64,000 nt of DNA from Bacteroidota bacterium (GTDB lineage: Bacteria > Bacteroidota > Bacteroidia > Bacteroidales > Prolixibacteraceae). The DNA lies in NCBI GenBank assembly GCA_024278975.1, contig JAJRSD010000051.1, positions 19,245 to 83,244 of the forward strand, written 5' to 3'. Below, piece after piece: positions 34,549 through 44,617 of the stretch; the stretch's first letter is position 1, and every line of letters starts with the position of its first letter. A model generated the notes under the pieces. It was not told where the DNA came from, did no database searches, and saw only the letters and a list, made by a program, of their open reading frames with translations. The translations under genes were made by a program, and so were the position numbers.

Positions 34549-35430
34549 TTACTCTTCCTCAGCCGGCTGTTGAAAAGATCCAAGGTTAGTAATTTCATAA
34601 TCACTCATCCTGAAATTAATATGAGAGTTATTATCAACTTTAGTAACTGTCATAATTGATTTATCGCCACTCTCTTTATCAACTGTTGTCGATTCCATCA
34701 TGTATCCCCAACCCATTCCGTGCGATGCCATACTTATTTTAAAAAGCGAACTCATAAAATCTTTTGTGTTCAGTTTCATATCTTTAGTAATCCAAATATT
34801 CGATTTCGAATACTCATCGTCGTAAATAAACTCTTCACACTTATATCCGGCGATAGTTTTTGTTCGTCCGGTTTTCTTAACATTTGGGTTTGCCAAATAG
34901 GTTTCCGGTGTTTCCGACATATCAATATCTTCCTCGTCGTAATCTTCTCCAATCGAATCAAAATATCCGCCCATTCCATATACAATTCCTGCTTTTTCGC
35001 CATTATCTTCGGTTAAAATAATTGTGGCTTCATTTTCTGTATCGATAATAAAAATCCCTTGCTCGGCGTCCGTCTCTTTGGAAAGTGCCTGATAAGCCAT
35101 ACTTTTTGTTCTAGGATTAAAGTGGGTTATAAATTCACTTTCATCGTATTTTTTCCCTCCCTTGCCATAGCTCTCGATGTGCATTTGAATAAGATGGTCA
35201 AATGAATAAACATCGGCAGTTGGAACAGGATTGGTTGTAAGTCCAAATCCTTTCATCAGACTATTTAAATCAATACCTCCAGAAGATTTATCATCTTTAT
35301 TATCTTTGGTATCAGTTGTTTCTTGTGATATTCGTTTCGATAATTTTTTTAAGAAATTTTGCCCCTGAGCAGGCTGGAATACAAAAAATGAAAAGATGGA
35401 AATCAAAACTATGTTTTTTAAAAGTGCCAT
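34549..35430 (-). CDS. DUF4412-type secreted protein
   Basis: A 293-residue secreted protein of unknown role with signal peptide (LISIFSFFVFQPAQGQ). A short Asp/Lys-rich spacer (about 38-55) is followed by a DUF4412-like domain with YKCEEFIYDDEYSKSNIWITKDM (parts GYKCEEFIYD and SNIWITKDM). Gene stands alone between the hemicellulose operon and rhamnulokinase, convergent with the former. The assignment of DUF4412 rests on the pattern 'AGYKCEE ... WIT' and general layout. Confidence 0.65.
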   Translation of the reverse strand: MALLKNIVLISIFSFFVFQPAQGQNFLKKLSKRISQETTDTKDNKDDKSSGGIDLNSLMKGFGLTTNPVPTADVYSFDHLIQMHIESYGKGGKKYDESEFITHFNPRTKSMAYQALSKETDAEQGIFIIDTENEATIILTEDNGEKAGIVYGMGGYFDSIGEDYDEEDIDMSETPETYLANPNVKKTGRTKTIAGYKCEEFIYDDEYSKSNIWITKDMKLNTKDFMSSLFKISMASHGMGWGYMMESTTVDKESGDKSIMTVTKVDNNSHINFRMSDYEITNLGSFQQPAEEE

Positions 35431-35589
35431 AAGATTAAATTTAAATTTTGGTTTGCAATTTAGTTATTTTAAATTATTTCTATTCAAGTTTGGTTAACAG
35501 ATTTTTATTATCATTTTTCAGGATGGCGCAGGATTGTTCTTTTCGTTGAAAAATACTACTTTGGAAAACTATTTTAAACAGTTATTATA

Positions 35590-37059
35590 ATGGGTACAAA
35601 TAATTTTTTAGCCTTCGATTTGGGAGCTTCCAGCGGCAGAGCAATTCTTGGGGAGTTAAAAGAGGGAAAGTTGGCATTAATAGAAATCCACCGCTTTAAA
35701 AATCAGATGAGTTTGATTCATGGAAAGTATTATTGGAATATTTTCAGCCTTTTTGATGAATTGAAAACAGGCTTAAAAAAATGTATCTCAGAATATAATA
35801 TTCAACCCGATTCTATTGGAATAGATACCTGGGGAGTTGACTATTCATTAGTTACAGGCGAGGGGCAATTAATTGGTTTGCCATTTGCATACCGCGATCA
35901 CCGTACCGACAAAGCCATGGATGATTTTTTTAAAATAATGCCTAAAAATAAAACCTATTTTCTTTCGGGTATTCAGTTTATGCAGTTTAATACGCTGTTT
36001 CAATTGTTTGCGTCGGTTAAAGAAAATTTTTCGCGACTGAAAATTGCTGAGAGTTTACTTTTTACTCCCGACACATTAAACTATCTGTTTACTGGAGTTA
36101 AAAAAAATGAATATACAATCTCTAGTACTTCGCAATTACTAAAACCCGGCAAACCTGAATGGGAATCAAAATTATTTGAGGCTGCTGGAATTCCGATGCA
36201 ATTAATGGGCGAAATTGTTCAGCCCGGCGACGAGATTGGGAAAATATTACCTGAAGTTATGGAAGAAACCGGTAGCGCCGAAATTCCTTGTTTTGCAGTT
36301 GCCTCGCACGACACTGCTTCTGCAATTGCTTCAGTTCCGGCAGATGGCGAAAATTGGGCTTATTTAAGTTCCGGAACCTGGTCGCTACTTGGGATAGAAA
36401 GTCAGGAGCCATTGGTTTCAGAAAAAACTTTGGAGATGAATTTTACCAATGAAGGTGGTGTTGACGGTACAACACGTTTCCTGAAAAATATTATGGGAAT
36501 GTGGTTGATACAAGAGTGTAAACGTATTTGGGATGAGGAAGAAGAGTTGGACTGGCAGGAAATTGTTGATTTGAGTGATGCTGCTAAACCATTTAAAAGT
36601 TTGATAAATCCTGACGATTCGCTGTTCTTAAACCCGGGGAATATGCCCGGTGCTATTCAGGGGTATTGCGAGCGAACAGGTCAGCCAATTCCCGAGTCGA
36701 AAGGCGAAATAGCACGTTGTATTTACGATAGTTTAGTTCTTAAATACAAATTTACTATTAACCAAATTGAGTCGGTTACAGGAAATAAAATTGAGAAACT
36801 TCATATTATCGGTGGTGGCGCGCATAATAAAATGATGAACCAGCTAACTGCTGATGCCATTGGGATTCCTGTTTTTGCAGGACCAACTGAAGCTACTGCA
36901 ATTGGTAATTTATTGATACAGGCAAAAGCAATTGGTGTGTTAAAATCGTTAAGCGAGATTCGTAAAGTTATTCGAAATTCATTCGAGGTAACAGAATATA
37001 AATCATCGCCAAAATTAGATTGGGATTCAGCATACAAAAGATTTGAAGAATTGAATTAA
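35590..37059 (+). CDS. rhaB: Rhamnulokinase (FGGY carbohydrate kinase)
   Basis: A 489-residue cytosolic kinase that phosphorylates L-rhamnulose in rhamnose breakdown. It begins FLAFDLGASSGRAILGEL, typical of RhaB, with GIDTWGVDYSLV (about 78-89), YRDHRTD, SHDTASAIASVPA, YLSSGTWSLLG and HIIGGGAHNKMMNQLTADA. The last four bases overlap the convergent hemolysin III gene end. Rhamnose isomerase and aldolase genes are not nearby. Fuculokinase activity is the main alternative. Confidence 0.92.
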   Translation: MGTNNFLAFDLGASSGRAILGELKEGKLALIEIHRFKNQMSLIHGKYYWNIFSLFDELKTGLKKCISEYNIQPDSIGIDTWGVDYSLVTGEGQLIGLPFAYRDHRTDKAMDDFFKIMPKNKTYFLSGIQFMQFNTLFQLFASVKENFSRLKIAESLLFTPDTLNYLFTGVKKNEYTISSTSQLLKPGKPEWESKLFEAAGIPMQLMGEIVQPGDEIGKILPEVMEETGSAEIPCFAVASHDTASAIASVPADGENWAYLSSGTWSLLGIESQEPLVSEKTLEMNFTNEGGVDGTTRFLKNIMGMWLIQECKRIWDEEEELDWQEIVDLSDAAKPFKSLINPDDSLFLNPGNMPGAIQGYCERTGQPIPESKGEIARCIYDSLVLKYKFTINQIESVTGNKIEKLHIIGGGAHNKMMNQLTADAIGIPVFAGPTEATAIGNLLIQAKAIGVLKSLSEIRKVIRNSFEVTEYKSSPKLDWDSAYKRFEELN

Positions 37060-37715
37060 TTCAGGATATTAATAATAGAAAAGAAGTGCATTATACTACC
37101 GGCTAACACAAACAAGTGCCAGATACCATGACCATATTTTAGATTCCGCCAGACATAAAAAATAACTCCCAGAGAATAAAAAACTCCACCGAGAAGTAAA
37201 AATAGAAGACTAATTCCCGGAAGATTATTAATCAATGGAATAATGGCAACAACAAACATCCATCCCATTGCAACATAAACACCAACCATCAGTTTCCTGA
37301 ATTTGGTTAAATATATCGAACGTACTACAACTCCGGCAATTGCAACTCCCCAGATTATCCCGAACAAAATCCATCCGAGTGTACCGCGGACAACGGTTAA
37401 TAACAGTGGAGTATAAGTTCCGGCAATTAGTAAAAATATTGCTGCATGGTCGAAACGGGCAAACAAATTTTTAATCTTTTCTTTTGTAAAACTGTGATAA
37501 AGTGTTGATGATAAGTATAACAATACAAGCGTAGTTCCGAAAATTGAGAAACTTACAATGTGCCAAACATTTCCTTTAACAACCGCATTAAGCACTAACA
37601 AAACAAGTGCTGCAATACTTAATAATGTTCCAATCCCATGAGTTATACTATTGAAAATTTCTTCTCCAATTGATAGAGTCCGATAAGATGCTCCTGTTTT
37701 TTTTACTTCTCTCAT
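37056..37715 (-). CDS. Hemolysin III family membrane protein (TrhA/YqfA)
   Basis: A 219-residue PAQR-type inner-membrane protein with seven hydrophobic segments. Family motifs seen are NSITHGIGT near the start, LYHSF (about 71-75), RFDHAAIFLLIAGTYTP and GHGIWHLFVLAGSIMHFFSI. Its three His/Asp groups would bind zinc. Role in bacteria is membrane-lipid homeostasis; haemolysis is only a historical name. Its stop overlaps that of rhaB. Confidence 0.92.
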   Translation of the reverse strand: MREVKKTGASYRTLSIGEEIFNSITHGIGTLLSIAALVLLVLNAVVKGNVWHIVSFSIFGTTLVLLYLSSTLYHSFTKEKIKNLFARFDHAAIFLLIAGTYTPLLLTVVRGTLGWILFGIIWGVAIAGVVVRSIYLTKFRKLMVGVYVAMGWMFVVAIIPLINNLPGISLLFLLLGGVFYSLGVIFYVWRNLKYGHGIWHLFVLAGSIMHFFSIINILN

Positions 37716-37864
37716 ATAAATTTAAATAATCGAATGAATTTATTAATTGTTCAAAAATAGCAAAAAAACAGTTCAATACAAATTAATTGGATTGAATCTA
37801 AATAATAATTGATGCTAAATTAAAGTTGTTCAGATATTTTGGGGTTGAAAGTGTGATTAATCTT

Positions 37865-38374
37865 TTATTTTGGTCCAATTAACTCAATAAAAGTTCCATC
37901 GGGGTCTTGCACAAGAATAAAGAATTTGTTTTCGCCCAGTTGCGACGGTTCGCCGCTAAGTATTTCCACGTTGTGTTTTTTTGCTCTTTCGATAAACGGA
38001 TTCAGGTGGTTAACGAAGATAGTAATGTATTGCATTCCGGTATCATCGTGAATCCACTTTGGCTTTTTATGACCTGCTTTTTTCCCGAGACTCATTATTT
38101 TCCACTCGGTAGCATTTGGTGAGTCTTCCAGTTTTAGAACTGCAACATCGAGAGTGTATTTGTTAGAAAGTCCCAATTCGGTTGCTTTGGCTTTATCAAC
38201 CGAAAACTCTCCGGTTTGGGTCATCCCAATAACTTTGGTGTAAAAGTCTATTGATTTGTCGAGGTCTTGTACAACATTGCCAACTAAGATTGTGGCGCTG
38301 CTAAATTCGCTGGTTTGTGCTGTTGAAATATAGACAGCAAATACAAAAATGAGTGGAATAATAATTTTTTTCAT
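37865..38374 (-). CDS. Secreted VOC (glyoxalase/bleomycin resistance fold) protein
   Basis: A 169-residue protein with signal peptide MKKIIIPLIFVFAVYISTAQ, unusual for the VOC superfamily, which is mostly cytosolic. The mature part has the two beta-alpha-beta-beta-beta units: SATILVGNVVQDLDKSIDFY, then YITIFVNHLNPFIERAKKH and VQDPDGTFIELIGP. Substrate unknown. It precedes a methyltransferase gene on the same strand with no evident link. Confidence 0.82.
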   Translation of the reverse strand: MKKIIIPLIFVFAVYISTAQTSEFSSATILVGNVVQDLDKSIDFYTKVIGMTQTGEFSVDKAKATELGLSNKYTLDVAVLKLEDSPNATEWKIMSLGKKAGHKKPKWIHDDTGMQYITIFVNHLNPFIERAKKHNVEILSGEPSQLGENKFFILVQDPDGTFIELIGPK

Positions 38375-38431
38375 TGGTTTATTAATTTTAATAGAGTTTA
38401 AAAGTAAGTAATTTTGTTGATTCCAATATCG

Positions 38432-39052
38432 TTATTTATGTTGAAAAATACAAAACAGGAAGTTTTGGCTTCCGCCCGATGGAGTATTATGATTTTCGGT
38501 AAAACACTCAATTTTAGTGAAGTTGATTTTGAACACATCAGTTATTTCTTTTTCTGAATATTGTTGAACATTTAAATCGCTGCAATTATCCGGGCCATTA
38601 TTAGAAAATGTACCGACAATTAAAAAACCTCCGCTGATAATTCCCGATGAAACATTGTTTACATATTTTGCCACATCTTTTTTATCAGTAAGAAAATGAA
38701 ATACAGCCCTGTCGTGCCAAACCGTGTATTTTGTTTTGGGTATAAAATGTACAATATCAGCATTTCGAAATGTTATCAGTTCTGCTTTTTCTGCCAACCT
38801 GTTTCGCACGGTATTCAAAGCTTTTTCAGAAATATCAAGCAGTGTAATTTCTGAGTATCCTTTTTCAAGAAGAAAGTCGCCAAGAAAACTATCGCCAGCA
38901 CCAACTTCAATAATTTTATCAGTTTTACTGATGTTGAGTTTGCTGATTAAACGCAGTGAGGTTTCCGGTACCGGTTGATGCCAGCTAACTCTTGATGTGT
39001 CTTTTGTACGAAAAACATTTTCCCAATGTTTTTTTCTGTCAATTGTATCCAT
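38432..39052 (-). CDS. Class I SAM-dependent methyltransferase
   Basis: A 206-residue methyltransferase. Motif I is IIEVGAGDSFLGDFLLEKGY (about 44-63), followed by LLDISEKAL, the WHDRAVFHFL motif often found in thiopurine/small-molecule methyltransferases, and a Rossmann C-terminal half. Target unknown. The plus-strand gene at 39139 is divergent with 86 bp between start codons. Confidence 0.85.
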   Translation of the reverse strand: MDTIDRKKHWENVFRTKDTSRVSWHQPVPETSLRLISKLNISKTDKIIEVGAGDSFLGDFLLEKGYSEITLLDISEKALNTVRNRLAEKAELITFRNADIVHFIPKTKYTVWHDRAVFHFLTDKKDVAKYVNNVSSGIISGGFLIVGTFSNNGPDNCSDLNVQQYSEKEITDVFKINFTKIECFTENHNTPSGGSQNFLFCIFQHK

Positions 39053-39138
39053 TTTGTAAAAATAGAAATATTTGGTTTTGAAACAATAGCAGTTTGCCGG
39101 GTTTAATTTTTAAGGTATTTTTGAAAAAACAAAATTCA

Positions 39139-39543
39139 ATGGATTTTCCGCAAGTAAATAACAATAATGTTTCGAGCCACCTCGACCGTTCTGATATTGT
39201 TCAGGAAACTGCCGAGCAAATTATGAAAGACTTTGGTATGTTCGGTGTTGAGATTACATTCTCGGGAGATACAAACCGGGCGTACGACGAATTACATCAA
39301 CAATTAATATCTCAGATAACTTTACTGATTGAAAGAAATTACGATTTGCTACTTTCTGTTTTGTATCAGGTCGATATTACTGAGCGCGAGATTGCACGAG
39401 CTGAACTTGAGCTTCCTCATTATAATAATATTGAAATAATTGCCCATCAGGTAATTGTACGCGATTTGAAAAAAGTTCTGTTACGACGATATTTTAAAAC
39501 CAAAGACTCGTCGTCAGAATCTTTGTTTGAAAGTATAGAGTGA
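39139..39543 (+). CDS. Conserved small protein of unknown function
   Basis: About 134 residues from the ATG at 39139 (MDFPQVNNNN); an upstream extension is possible. Predicted mainly helical, with repeated YDELHQQLISQITLLIERNY and AHQVIVRDLKKVLLRRYF segments and no signal peptide. No recognised domain. Its end faces the M55 peptidase gene across a paired repeat. Confidence 0.6.
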   Translation: MDFPQVNNNNVSSHLDRSDIVQETAEQIMKDFGMFGVEITFSGDTNRAYDELHQQLISQITLLIERNYDLLLSVLYQVDITEREIARAELELPHYNNIEIIAHQVIVRDLKKVLLRRYFKTKDSSSESLFESIE

Positions 39544-39593
39544 AATTTGGAGAGGGAGTTCATCTTGAAGAAAAAGATGGAATCTTTAAATAT

Positions 39594-39639
39594 GAGTCCT
39601 CTCCGAAAAGTAAATAAATGGACTTTTCAGAGTGGACTC
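39594..39639. terminator. Convergent hairpin before the M55 peptidase gene; member of a dispersed repeat
   Basis: GAGTCCTCTCCGAAAAGT (39594-39611) pairs with ACTTTTCAGAGTGGACTC (39622-39639), 16 of 18 positions. It resembles the 51426-51480 element with the middle part missing. Confidence 0.6.
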
Positions 39640-40525
39640 AAATATCCAGAATTTGTAAAGGATGCTTAATAATTTTTTCTTTGGTTATTAATTCTCGCTC
39701 CGAAGAACCCTGAATTTTTTTCAGGTATTGCTTTTTTGCTTTTACCGGAAAATCGAGTTTGTAAGGTTTGCATTTTGGAATAGCAGATATTGCACGTTTA
39801 GCTCCCTCATAAAGTGCCTGTCGGGTTTCTTCAAACGGATAAAGTTCAGCAGCCTCTCTCGACAACCCTTTTTTTGTAGCTACAGTTACAACATTCTCAC
39901 CAAAAAACTGTTTGGTTTCGCGGCAGGTAGCTACATCGCCGGTTACCATAACCAATGGTACACCATAATATCCGGCAATAACGGCAGCCTGAACCAGTTC
40001 GCCCGATTCGATACCATTATACCAATATCTGTTTTCAGATCTCGACGACTGAGTATGATTCAGAACACCGTCGGGCGTACCCATCATTGCATGAAATCCA
40101 ATCATTACCATTGCGGAAAAAGAGCTGTCGAGGTCGGTGAGATTGCCAGCGCCCGGTCTGGGGGTTCCTGTAATATATGTTGCTCCCGAAACCATTAAAT
40201 GAGGTACTACCGCCTGGTTTCCATGTCCGTCGAGTATTACTATTTCGGTAGCACCTCCATCGCGCAAACCATTTATAACTGCTTCGAGATCGCCCATGAA
40301 ATATTCGCATGCCTGAATATTTAGTGGAGAATCTTTTTCGCGGGTTTGTCCGAATTTAAAAACTCCGCTGATTCCCTCTAAATCGGTGTTTACATATATT
40401 TTTAACTGTGCCGACACTTCAATATTCGTTATGGAAAAAATCAGCATAAAAACTGAAAGCAATCGCAACTTGTTGAAAACAGAATTGTTTTGATACATTT
40501 TAGATTTTGGTTTAGTTTGATTCAT
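39638..40525 (-). CDS. Secreted M55-family aminopeptidase (DppA-like)
   Basis: A 295-residue protein with a signal peptide (LLSVFMLIFSITNIEVSAQ), so exported, unlike Bacillus DppA. The mature N-terminus KIYVNTDLEGISGV carries the M55 zinc motif DxEG; VILDGHGNQ, GFHAM and GYYGVPLVMVTGD follow. M55 enzymes release D-amino acids from peptides, e.g. from peptidoglycan turnover. A second in-frame ATG (40498) would shorten it by nine residues. PepT lies upstream on the same strand. Confidence 0.87.
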   Translation of the reverse strand: MNQTKPKSKMYQNNSVFNKLRLLSVFMLIFSITNIEVSAQLKIYVNTDLEGISGVFKFGQTREKDSPLNIQACEYFMGDLEAVINGLRDGGATEIVILDGHGNQAVVPHLMVSGATYITGTPRPGAGNLTDLDSSFSAMVMIGFHAMMGTPDGVLNHTQSSRSENRYWYNGIESGELVQAAVIAGYYGVPLVMVTGDVATCRETKQFFGENVVTVATKKGLSREAAELYPFEETRQALYEGAKRAISAIPKCKPYKLDFPVKAKKQYLKKIQGSSERELITKEKIIKHPLQILDI

Positions 40526-40607
40526 AAATTAATATTTTATTGGTTAAAAAAATATTTTAACATGACAACACGTTGTGAAAATCTCCTACACGTTGTAAAC
40601 GAGCAGG

Positions 40608-40642
40608 AAAAGTATAAAAACAGAAACTTAGTCATCTGATGA
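40608..40642. repeat. Dispersed 35-bp repeat, copy 1
   Basis: Matches 51437-51471 at 30 of 35 positions, with the invariant core AGAAACTTAGT and GATGA. Lies between two minus-strand genes (M55 peptidase and PepT). Confidence 0.5.
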
Positions 40643-40712
40643 ATTTGAACCCAACTGATTGCTATATTTTAATTTCCTGTGCTTTTTGCTGGATTATTCA
40701 TCTGATGACTCT

Positions 40713-41933
40713 TCAAACTACACCTGCCAGTTGTACAATATTCAATATTACTTTAACCGATTTTAGCATCGAAGGAATTGGAATGAATTCGTATGGTCCG
40801 TGAAAATTATGACCACCGGCGAAAATATTTGGGCATGGCAGTCCGTCGTACGAAAGTCGTGCACCATCAGTTCCTCCGCGAATTGCTCTGATTTTTGGTT
40901 CCACACCTGCCTGTTCCATCGCTTGTTTGGCAAAATCGACAACATACATTACCGGTTCAATTTTTTGAAGCATATTGTAGTATTGGTCATCTATTTCCAA
41001 TTCAACCAAATTGCTACCATATTCGAGATTGATTAATTGTACGACTTCGCGAAGCAGTTTTTTCTTCTCCTCAAATTTACTGAAATCGTGGTCGCGAATT
41101 AAATAGCTTAATTCAGCCTTTTCAATGTTTCCATTTAACGACATTAGATGGAAAAAACCCTCATATCCGGTGGTATGTTCGGGGCGTTGATTTGCAGGTA
41201 GCATCCCGATTAACTTATGTGCCACCAACACCGCATTTATCATCTTATTTTTTGCTGCTCCGGGATGCACACTTCTACCGTGTATTTTAATTTTTGCCCC
41301 GGCAGCATTGAAATTTTCGAATTCCAGTTCACCGATTTCACCACCATCGAGCGTATAGGCAAAATCTGCCCCAAATTTCTTTACATCAAAATGGTCGGTT
41401 CCTTTCCCAATCTCTTCGTCGGGTGTAAATGCCAATCTTATTTTGCCGTGCTTTATATTTTTTGAATTGAGAATAATTTCGGCGGCGGTAATAATTTCGG
41501 CAACTCCGGCTTTGTCGTCGGCACCAAGCAGAGTTGTTCCGTCGGCAGTAATAATCGATTGTCCTACATAATTAAGTATTTCGGGGAATTCTTTTGGGTC
41601 GATTGTAACTCCATTTTTTAATTCAACCGGAGTACCATCGTATTTTTCGATAATTTGTGGATTCACATTTTCGCCCGAAAAATCGGGACTTGTATCAACA
41701 TGTGCAACAAATCCAACTACCTTGCTGTTTTCAAATCCATTGGCAGGAATTGTTGCAGTTACATATCCAAACTTATCCATTTCAACTTCGCTCAACCCGA
41801 TATCTTTTAACTCGTCAACCAGTTTTTTCATAAAAATTATCTGTCGGTTGGTACTGGGATAAGTTTTACTTTCAGGGTCGGATGTGGTATATTCTTTGGC
41901 GTATTTTAAAAATCGTTCAACTACTTTTTCCAT
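40713..41933 (-). CDS. pepT: Peptidase T (tripeptide aminopeptidase)
   Basis: A cytosolic M20 dizinc peptidase removing N-terminal residues from tripeptides; 406 residues, the usual length. Zinc and catalytic motifs are HVDTSPD (about 79-85), LGADDKAG (about 137-144), TPDEEIG (about 171-177), DGGEIGE and, at the C-terminus, GGTDGARLSYDGLPCPNIF and GGHNFHGPYE. Start codon clear at 41933. Confidence 0.95.
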   Translation of the reverse strand: MEKVVERFLKYAKEYTTSDPESKTYPSTNRQIIFMKKLVDELKDIGLSEVEMDKFGYVTATIPANGFENSKVVGFVAHVDTSPDFSGENVNPQIIEKYDGTPVELKNGVTIDPKEFPEILNYVGQSIITADGTTLLGADDKAGVAEIITAAEIILNSKNIKHGKIRLAFTPDEEIGKGTDHFDVKKFGADFAYTLDGGEIGELEFENFNAAGAKIKIHGRSVHPGAAKNKMINAVLVAHKLIGMLPANQRPEHTTGYEGFFHLMSLNGNIEKAELSYLIRDHDFSKFEEKKKLLREVVQLINLEYGSNLVELEIDDQYYNMLQKIEPVMYVVDFAKQAMEQAGVEPKIRAIRGGTDGARLSYDGLPCPNIFAGGHNFHGPYEFIPIPSMLKSVKVILNIVQLAGVV

Positions 41934-42214
41934 ATTTTATTTTTGTTTTGATTTTTTCAATTTTATTGATTTGCACAATAAATTTGAGTCTTTATTTGCG
42001 ATGCATGATTGACTCTCTTTTTAAACTTTACTTTTATGGATGCACCTTTTTTAGTTTTTAAATGCTAACCCCCTGCCGTTTCGTCAAAATAGCCAGACAC
42101 AGTGAACTGTGCAAACATATTTCGCCCTTTCAGGGCTGAGAAACTTCATTAAATTCAATTTCCGACTCCCGACTTCCCTTTTCCCACTTCGGTATTTCTT
42201 CTTTCAACCTCCAC

Positions 42215-42901
42215 TCAAACATCATCTGCGCTAAAACTAAATCCCACACGTTTACCGGTTACCATTTTCGAATGTGTAATTTTTTTACGCATCTGTTCTA
42301 CGGTTGCCACCTTAATATTTTCGTATGTGGGAACAAGCAAATCAAACTCGATACTAAACTGAATTGCAGTTTCAATAATCTGCCTTAAAATCCCCGGAGA
42401 GATTGTATCAACAGCAAAATCTTTAACAGTCTCCTCTGTCTGATTTTTTCCTTCAACAAAAAAATGGTTGTCTTTATTTACAAATATCCGTGCTACTAAA
42501 TATCCCAAATCGTTATTGCGATTGTATTTAAACGAATCGGCCAAAAAATTGTAAATATTTATTGTTCCGCAATAGGAACGCATCGAGTCTTCTTCAATAT
42601 ATTTGGTTTTCCAAACCGGGTGTTTGTCGTCGAATTCAAACACATTCGAGTGCATGCTAAAAATCAACAAATCGCCACCTATTTTAAATTCGGCTTCAAA
42701 CGGACCGCGGTCTTTAAATTTCGGCAAAACTGCTGTTGGTACTTTATCTTTTACCACAGAAAGGTAATCTTCCTCTAATTTTTTCAATACCTTTTTTAAG
42801 ATGATAAACGTTTTTTTAGTGTTCTGATATACCTTTTGTTTGGCTGTCGATTTGATAATAAGTGCCTCTAACAAAGCTGCTCTAACTTCTTTCTCTGTCA
42901 T
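42215..42901 (-). CDS. Conserved protein of unknown function
   Basis: A 228-residue, probably cytosolic protein without signal peptide. Predicted alpha/beta with an N-terminal helical pair (LLEALIIKSTAKQKVYQNTK) and a central sheet (FEAEFKIGGDLLIFSMHSNV). No domain recognised. It lies downstream of proS on the same strand with a terminator between. The preceding gap (41934-42214) contains no gene; a repeat-like CGCCCTTTCAGGGCTG is visible at about 42123-42138. Confidence 0.55.
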   Translation of the reverse strand: MTEKEVRAALLEALIIKSTAKQKVYQNTKKTFIILKKVLKKLEEDYLSVVKDKVPTAVLPKFKDRGPFEAEFKIGGDLLIFSMHSNVFEFDDKHPVWKTKYIEEDSMRSYCGTINIYNFLADSFKYNRNNDLGYLVARIFVNKDNHFFVEGKNQTEETVKDFAVDTISPGILRQIIETAIQFSIEFDLLVPTYENIKVATVEQMRKKITHSKMVTGKRVGFSFSADDV

Positions 42902-42990
42902 TATAAATTAGATTTAAGTCATAAAAATACACAAAGCAATTTGCTTTACAATATAATATTAGATTTTTAGATAGTGGAAGTAAAATAAAA

Positions 42991-43014
42991 AAAGCAGCCC
43001 GTTCGAGCTGCTTT
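42991..43014 (-). terminator. Terminator of proS
   Basis: AAAGCAGC (42991-42998) and GCTGCTTT (43007-43014) form a perfect stem with an 8-nt loop; the minus strand then has a T-rich run. It is about 34 bp past the proS stop. Confidence 0.85.
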
Positions 43015-43047
43015 CAATAAAATATATTTTTAAGAATATTTTTGAAA

Positions 43048-44520
43048 TTAATATGCCAATGCAAAAAGTACTCGCCGCTTCGATGGTTTACCAGAGTAGA
43101 TACAAACACCATCTTCCTCTTCGTAATCCAGAGGCAAACAGCGTATTGTTGCTTTTGTATCGCTTTTAATTCTATCTTCAGTTTCCGAAGTCCCATCCCA
43201 GTGAGCCAAAATAAATCCTCCTTTTTTAACTGCTACTTTAAAATCGTCGTAAGTATCAACTTTTGTTGTATTCTCTTTTCTGAAATTAAAAGCTTTTGTA
43301 TAAATATTTGTTTGAATTTCTTCCAGTAAATTTTCAATATATTCATCAACTCCCTCAATTTCAGTAATGTTTTTCTCCAGTGTATCGCGACGGGCAATTT
43401 CCACAGTTCCATTTTCCAGATCTCGTGGCCCGATTGCTATACGAACAGGTACTCCTTTTAACTCGTATTGAGCAAATTTCCAACCCGGTTTACGATTGTC
43501 ATTTTTATCATATTTAACCGAAATCCCCTTTGCTTTTAATTTTGAAATTATCTCATCTACTTTTTCTGAAATAGCATTTAATTGCTCATCGTTTCGGTAA
43601 ATCGGAACAATTACTACCTGGTACGGAGCCAGTTTTGGAGGAAGCACCAATCCGTTATCGTCGGAGTGTGCCATAATTAAAGCGCCCATTAAACGAGTTG
43701 AAACGCCCCACGAAGTTGCCCAAACATACTCTTCGTTTCCCTCTTTGGTAGCAAATTTAACATCAAAAGCTTTTGCAAAATTCTGTCCCAAAAAGTGAGA
43801 AGTTCCCGACTGAAGTGCTTTCCCATCCTGCATTAACGCTTCTATTGAATAAGTTGCAAGCGCTCCGGCAAATCGCTCATTTTCCGATTTTAATCCTATT
43901 ATTACCGGCATTGCCATAAAGTTTTCAGCAAACTCGGCATAAATATTTATCATCTGTTCAGTCTCTTCAATTGCTTCCTGTTTTGTTGCGTGCGCTGTAT
44001 GACCTTCTTGCCACAAAAACTCAGCAGTACGTAAAAACAGGCGGGTACGCATTTCCCAACGAACAACATTTGCCCACTGGTTAATAAGTATTGGTAAATC
44101 GCGGTACGACTGAATCCAATTCTTATAAGTACTCCAAATTATAGTCTCCGAAGTTGGTCGAACAATTAATTCCTCCTCCAGTTTTGCATCCGGGTCAACA
44201 ATTACTCCGCCATTCACTTCATCATTTTTTAACCGATAATGTGTTACTACCGCACACTCTTTTGCAAATCCCTCAACATGTGCCGCCTCTTTACTGAAAA
44301 ATGATTTTGGAATAAATAGCGGAAAGTATGCATTTTCGTGTCCGGTTTCCTTGAACATCCTATCTAATTCGGCTTGCATTTTTTCCCAAATCGCGTATCC
44401 GTACGGCTTAATAACCATACATCCTCTTACCGCAGAATTTTCTGCAAGATCTGCTTTAATAACCAGATCTTGATACCATTGAGAATAATTTTTGCTTCGT
44501 GGTGTTAAAACTTTTGCCAT
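43048..44520 (-). CDS. proS: Prolyl-tRNA synthetase, archaeal/eukaryotic-like type
   Basis: Charges tRNA(Pro); class II synthetase of 490 residues. Motifs: [29 protein letters not shown] (motif 2 entry), [20 protein letters not shown] (motif 2/3 region), [14 protein letters not shown] and the C-terminal zinc-like/tail domain ending in Tyr (FALAY). The 480-500 residue length without an editing insertion and the terminal Tyr mark the eukaryote-like ProRS, as found in many Bacteroidota. Confidence 0.95.
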   Translation of the reverse strand: MAKVLTPRSKNYSQWYQDLVIKADLAENSAVRGCMVIKPYGYAIWEKMQAELDRMFKETGHENAYFPLFIPKSFFSKEAAHVEGFAKECAVVTHYRLKNDEVNGGVIVDPDAKLEEELIVRPTSETIIWSTYKNWIQSYRDLPILINQWANVVRWEMRTRLFLRTAEFLWQEGHTAHATKQEAIEETEQMINIYAEFAENFMAMPVIIGLKSENERFAGALATYSIEALMQDGKALQSGTSHFLGQNFAKAFDVKFATKEGNEEYVWATSWGVSTRLMGALIMAHSDDNGLVLPPKLAPYQVVIVPIYRNDEQLNAISEKVDEIISKLKAKGISVKYDKNDNRKPGWKFAQYELKGVPVRIAIGPRDLENGTVEIARRDTLEKNITEIEGVDEYIENLLEEIQTNIYTKAFNFRKENTTKVDTYDDFKVAVKKGGFILAHWDGTSETEDRIKSDTKATIRCLPLDYEEEDGVCIYSGKPSKRRVLFALAY

Positions 44521-44602
44521 TGTTTGTATTTTGGTACAGATTTTGCTAATTTCAATTTATATTTTAAGATTACAAATAAAGTAATTATTATTGACATAAA
44601 TT

Positions 44603-44610
44603 AAGGGAGG
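44603..44610 (+). promoter_or_regulatory. Strong Shine-Dalgarno sequence
   Basis: AAGGGAGG lies 7 nt before the ATG at 44618. Nearly all other genes in the window lack such a site, so this gene may be translated in an unusual, high-yield way. Confidence 0.7.
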
Positions 44611-44617
44611 ACTAGTT

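Noticed and set aside
42110..42150. Possible small structured RNA near CGCCCTTTCAGGGCTG
   Set aside because: Short imperfect hairpin in a 281-bp gap, without promoter boxes or terminator; probably a dispersed intergenic repeat.
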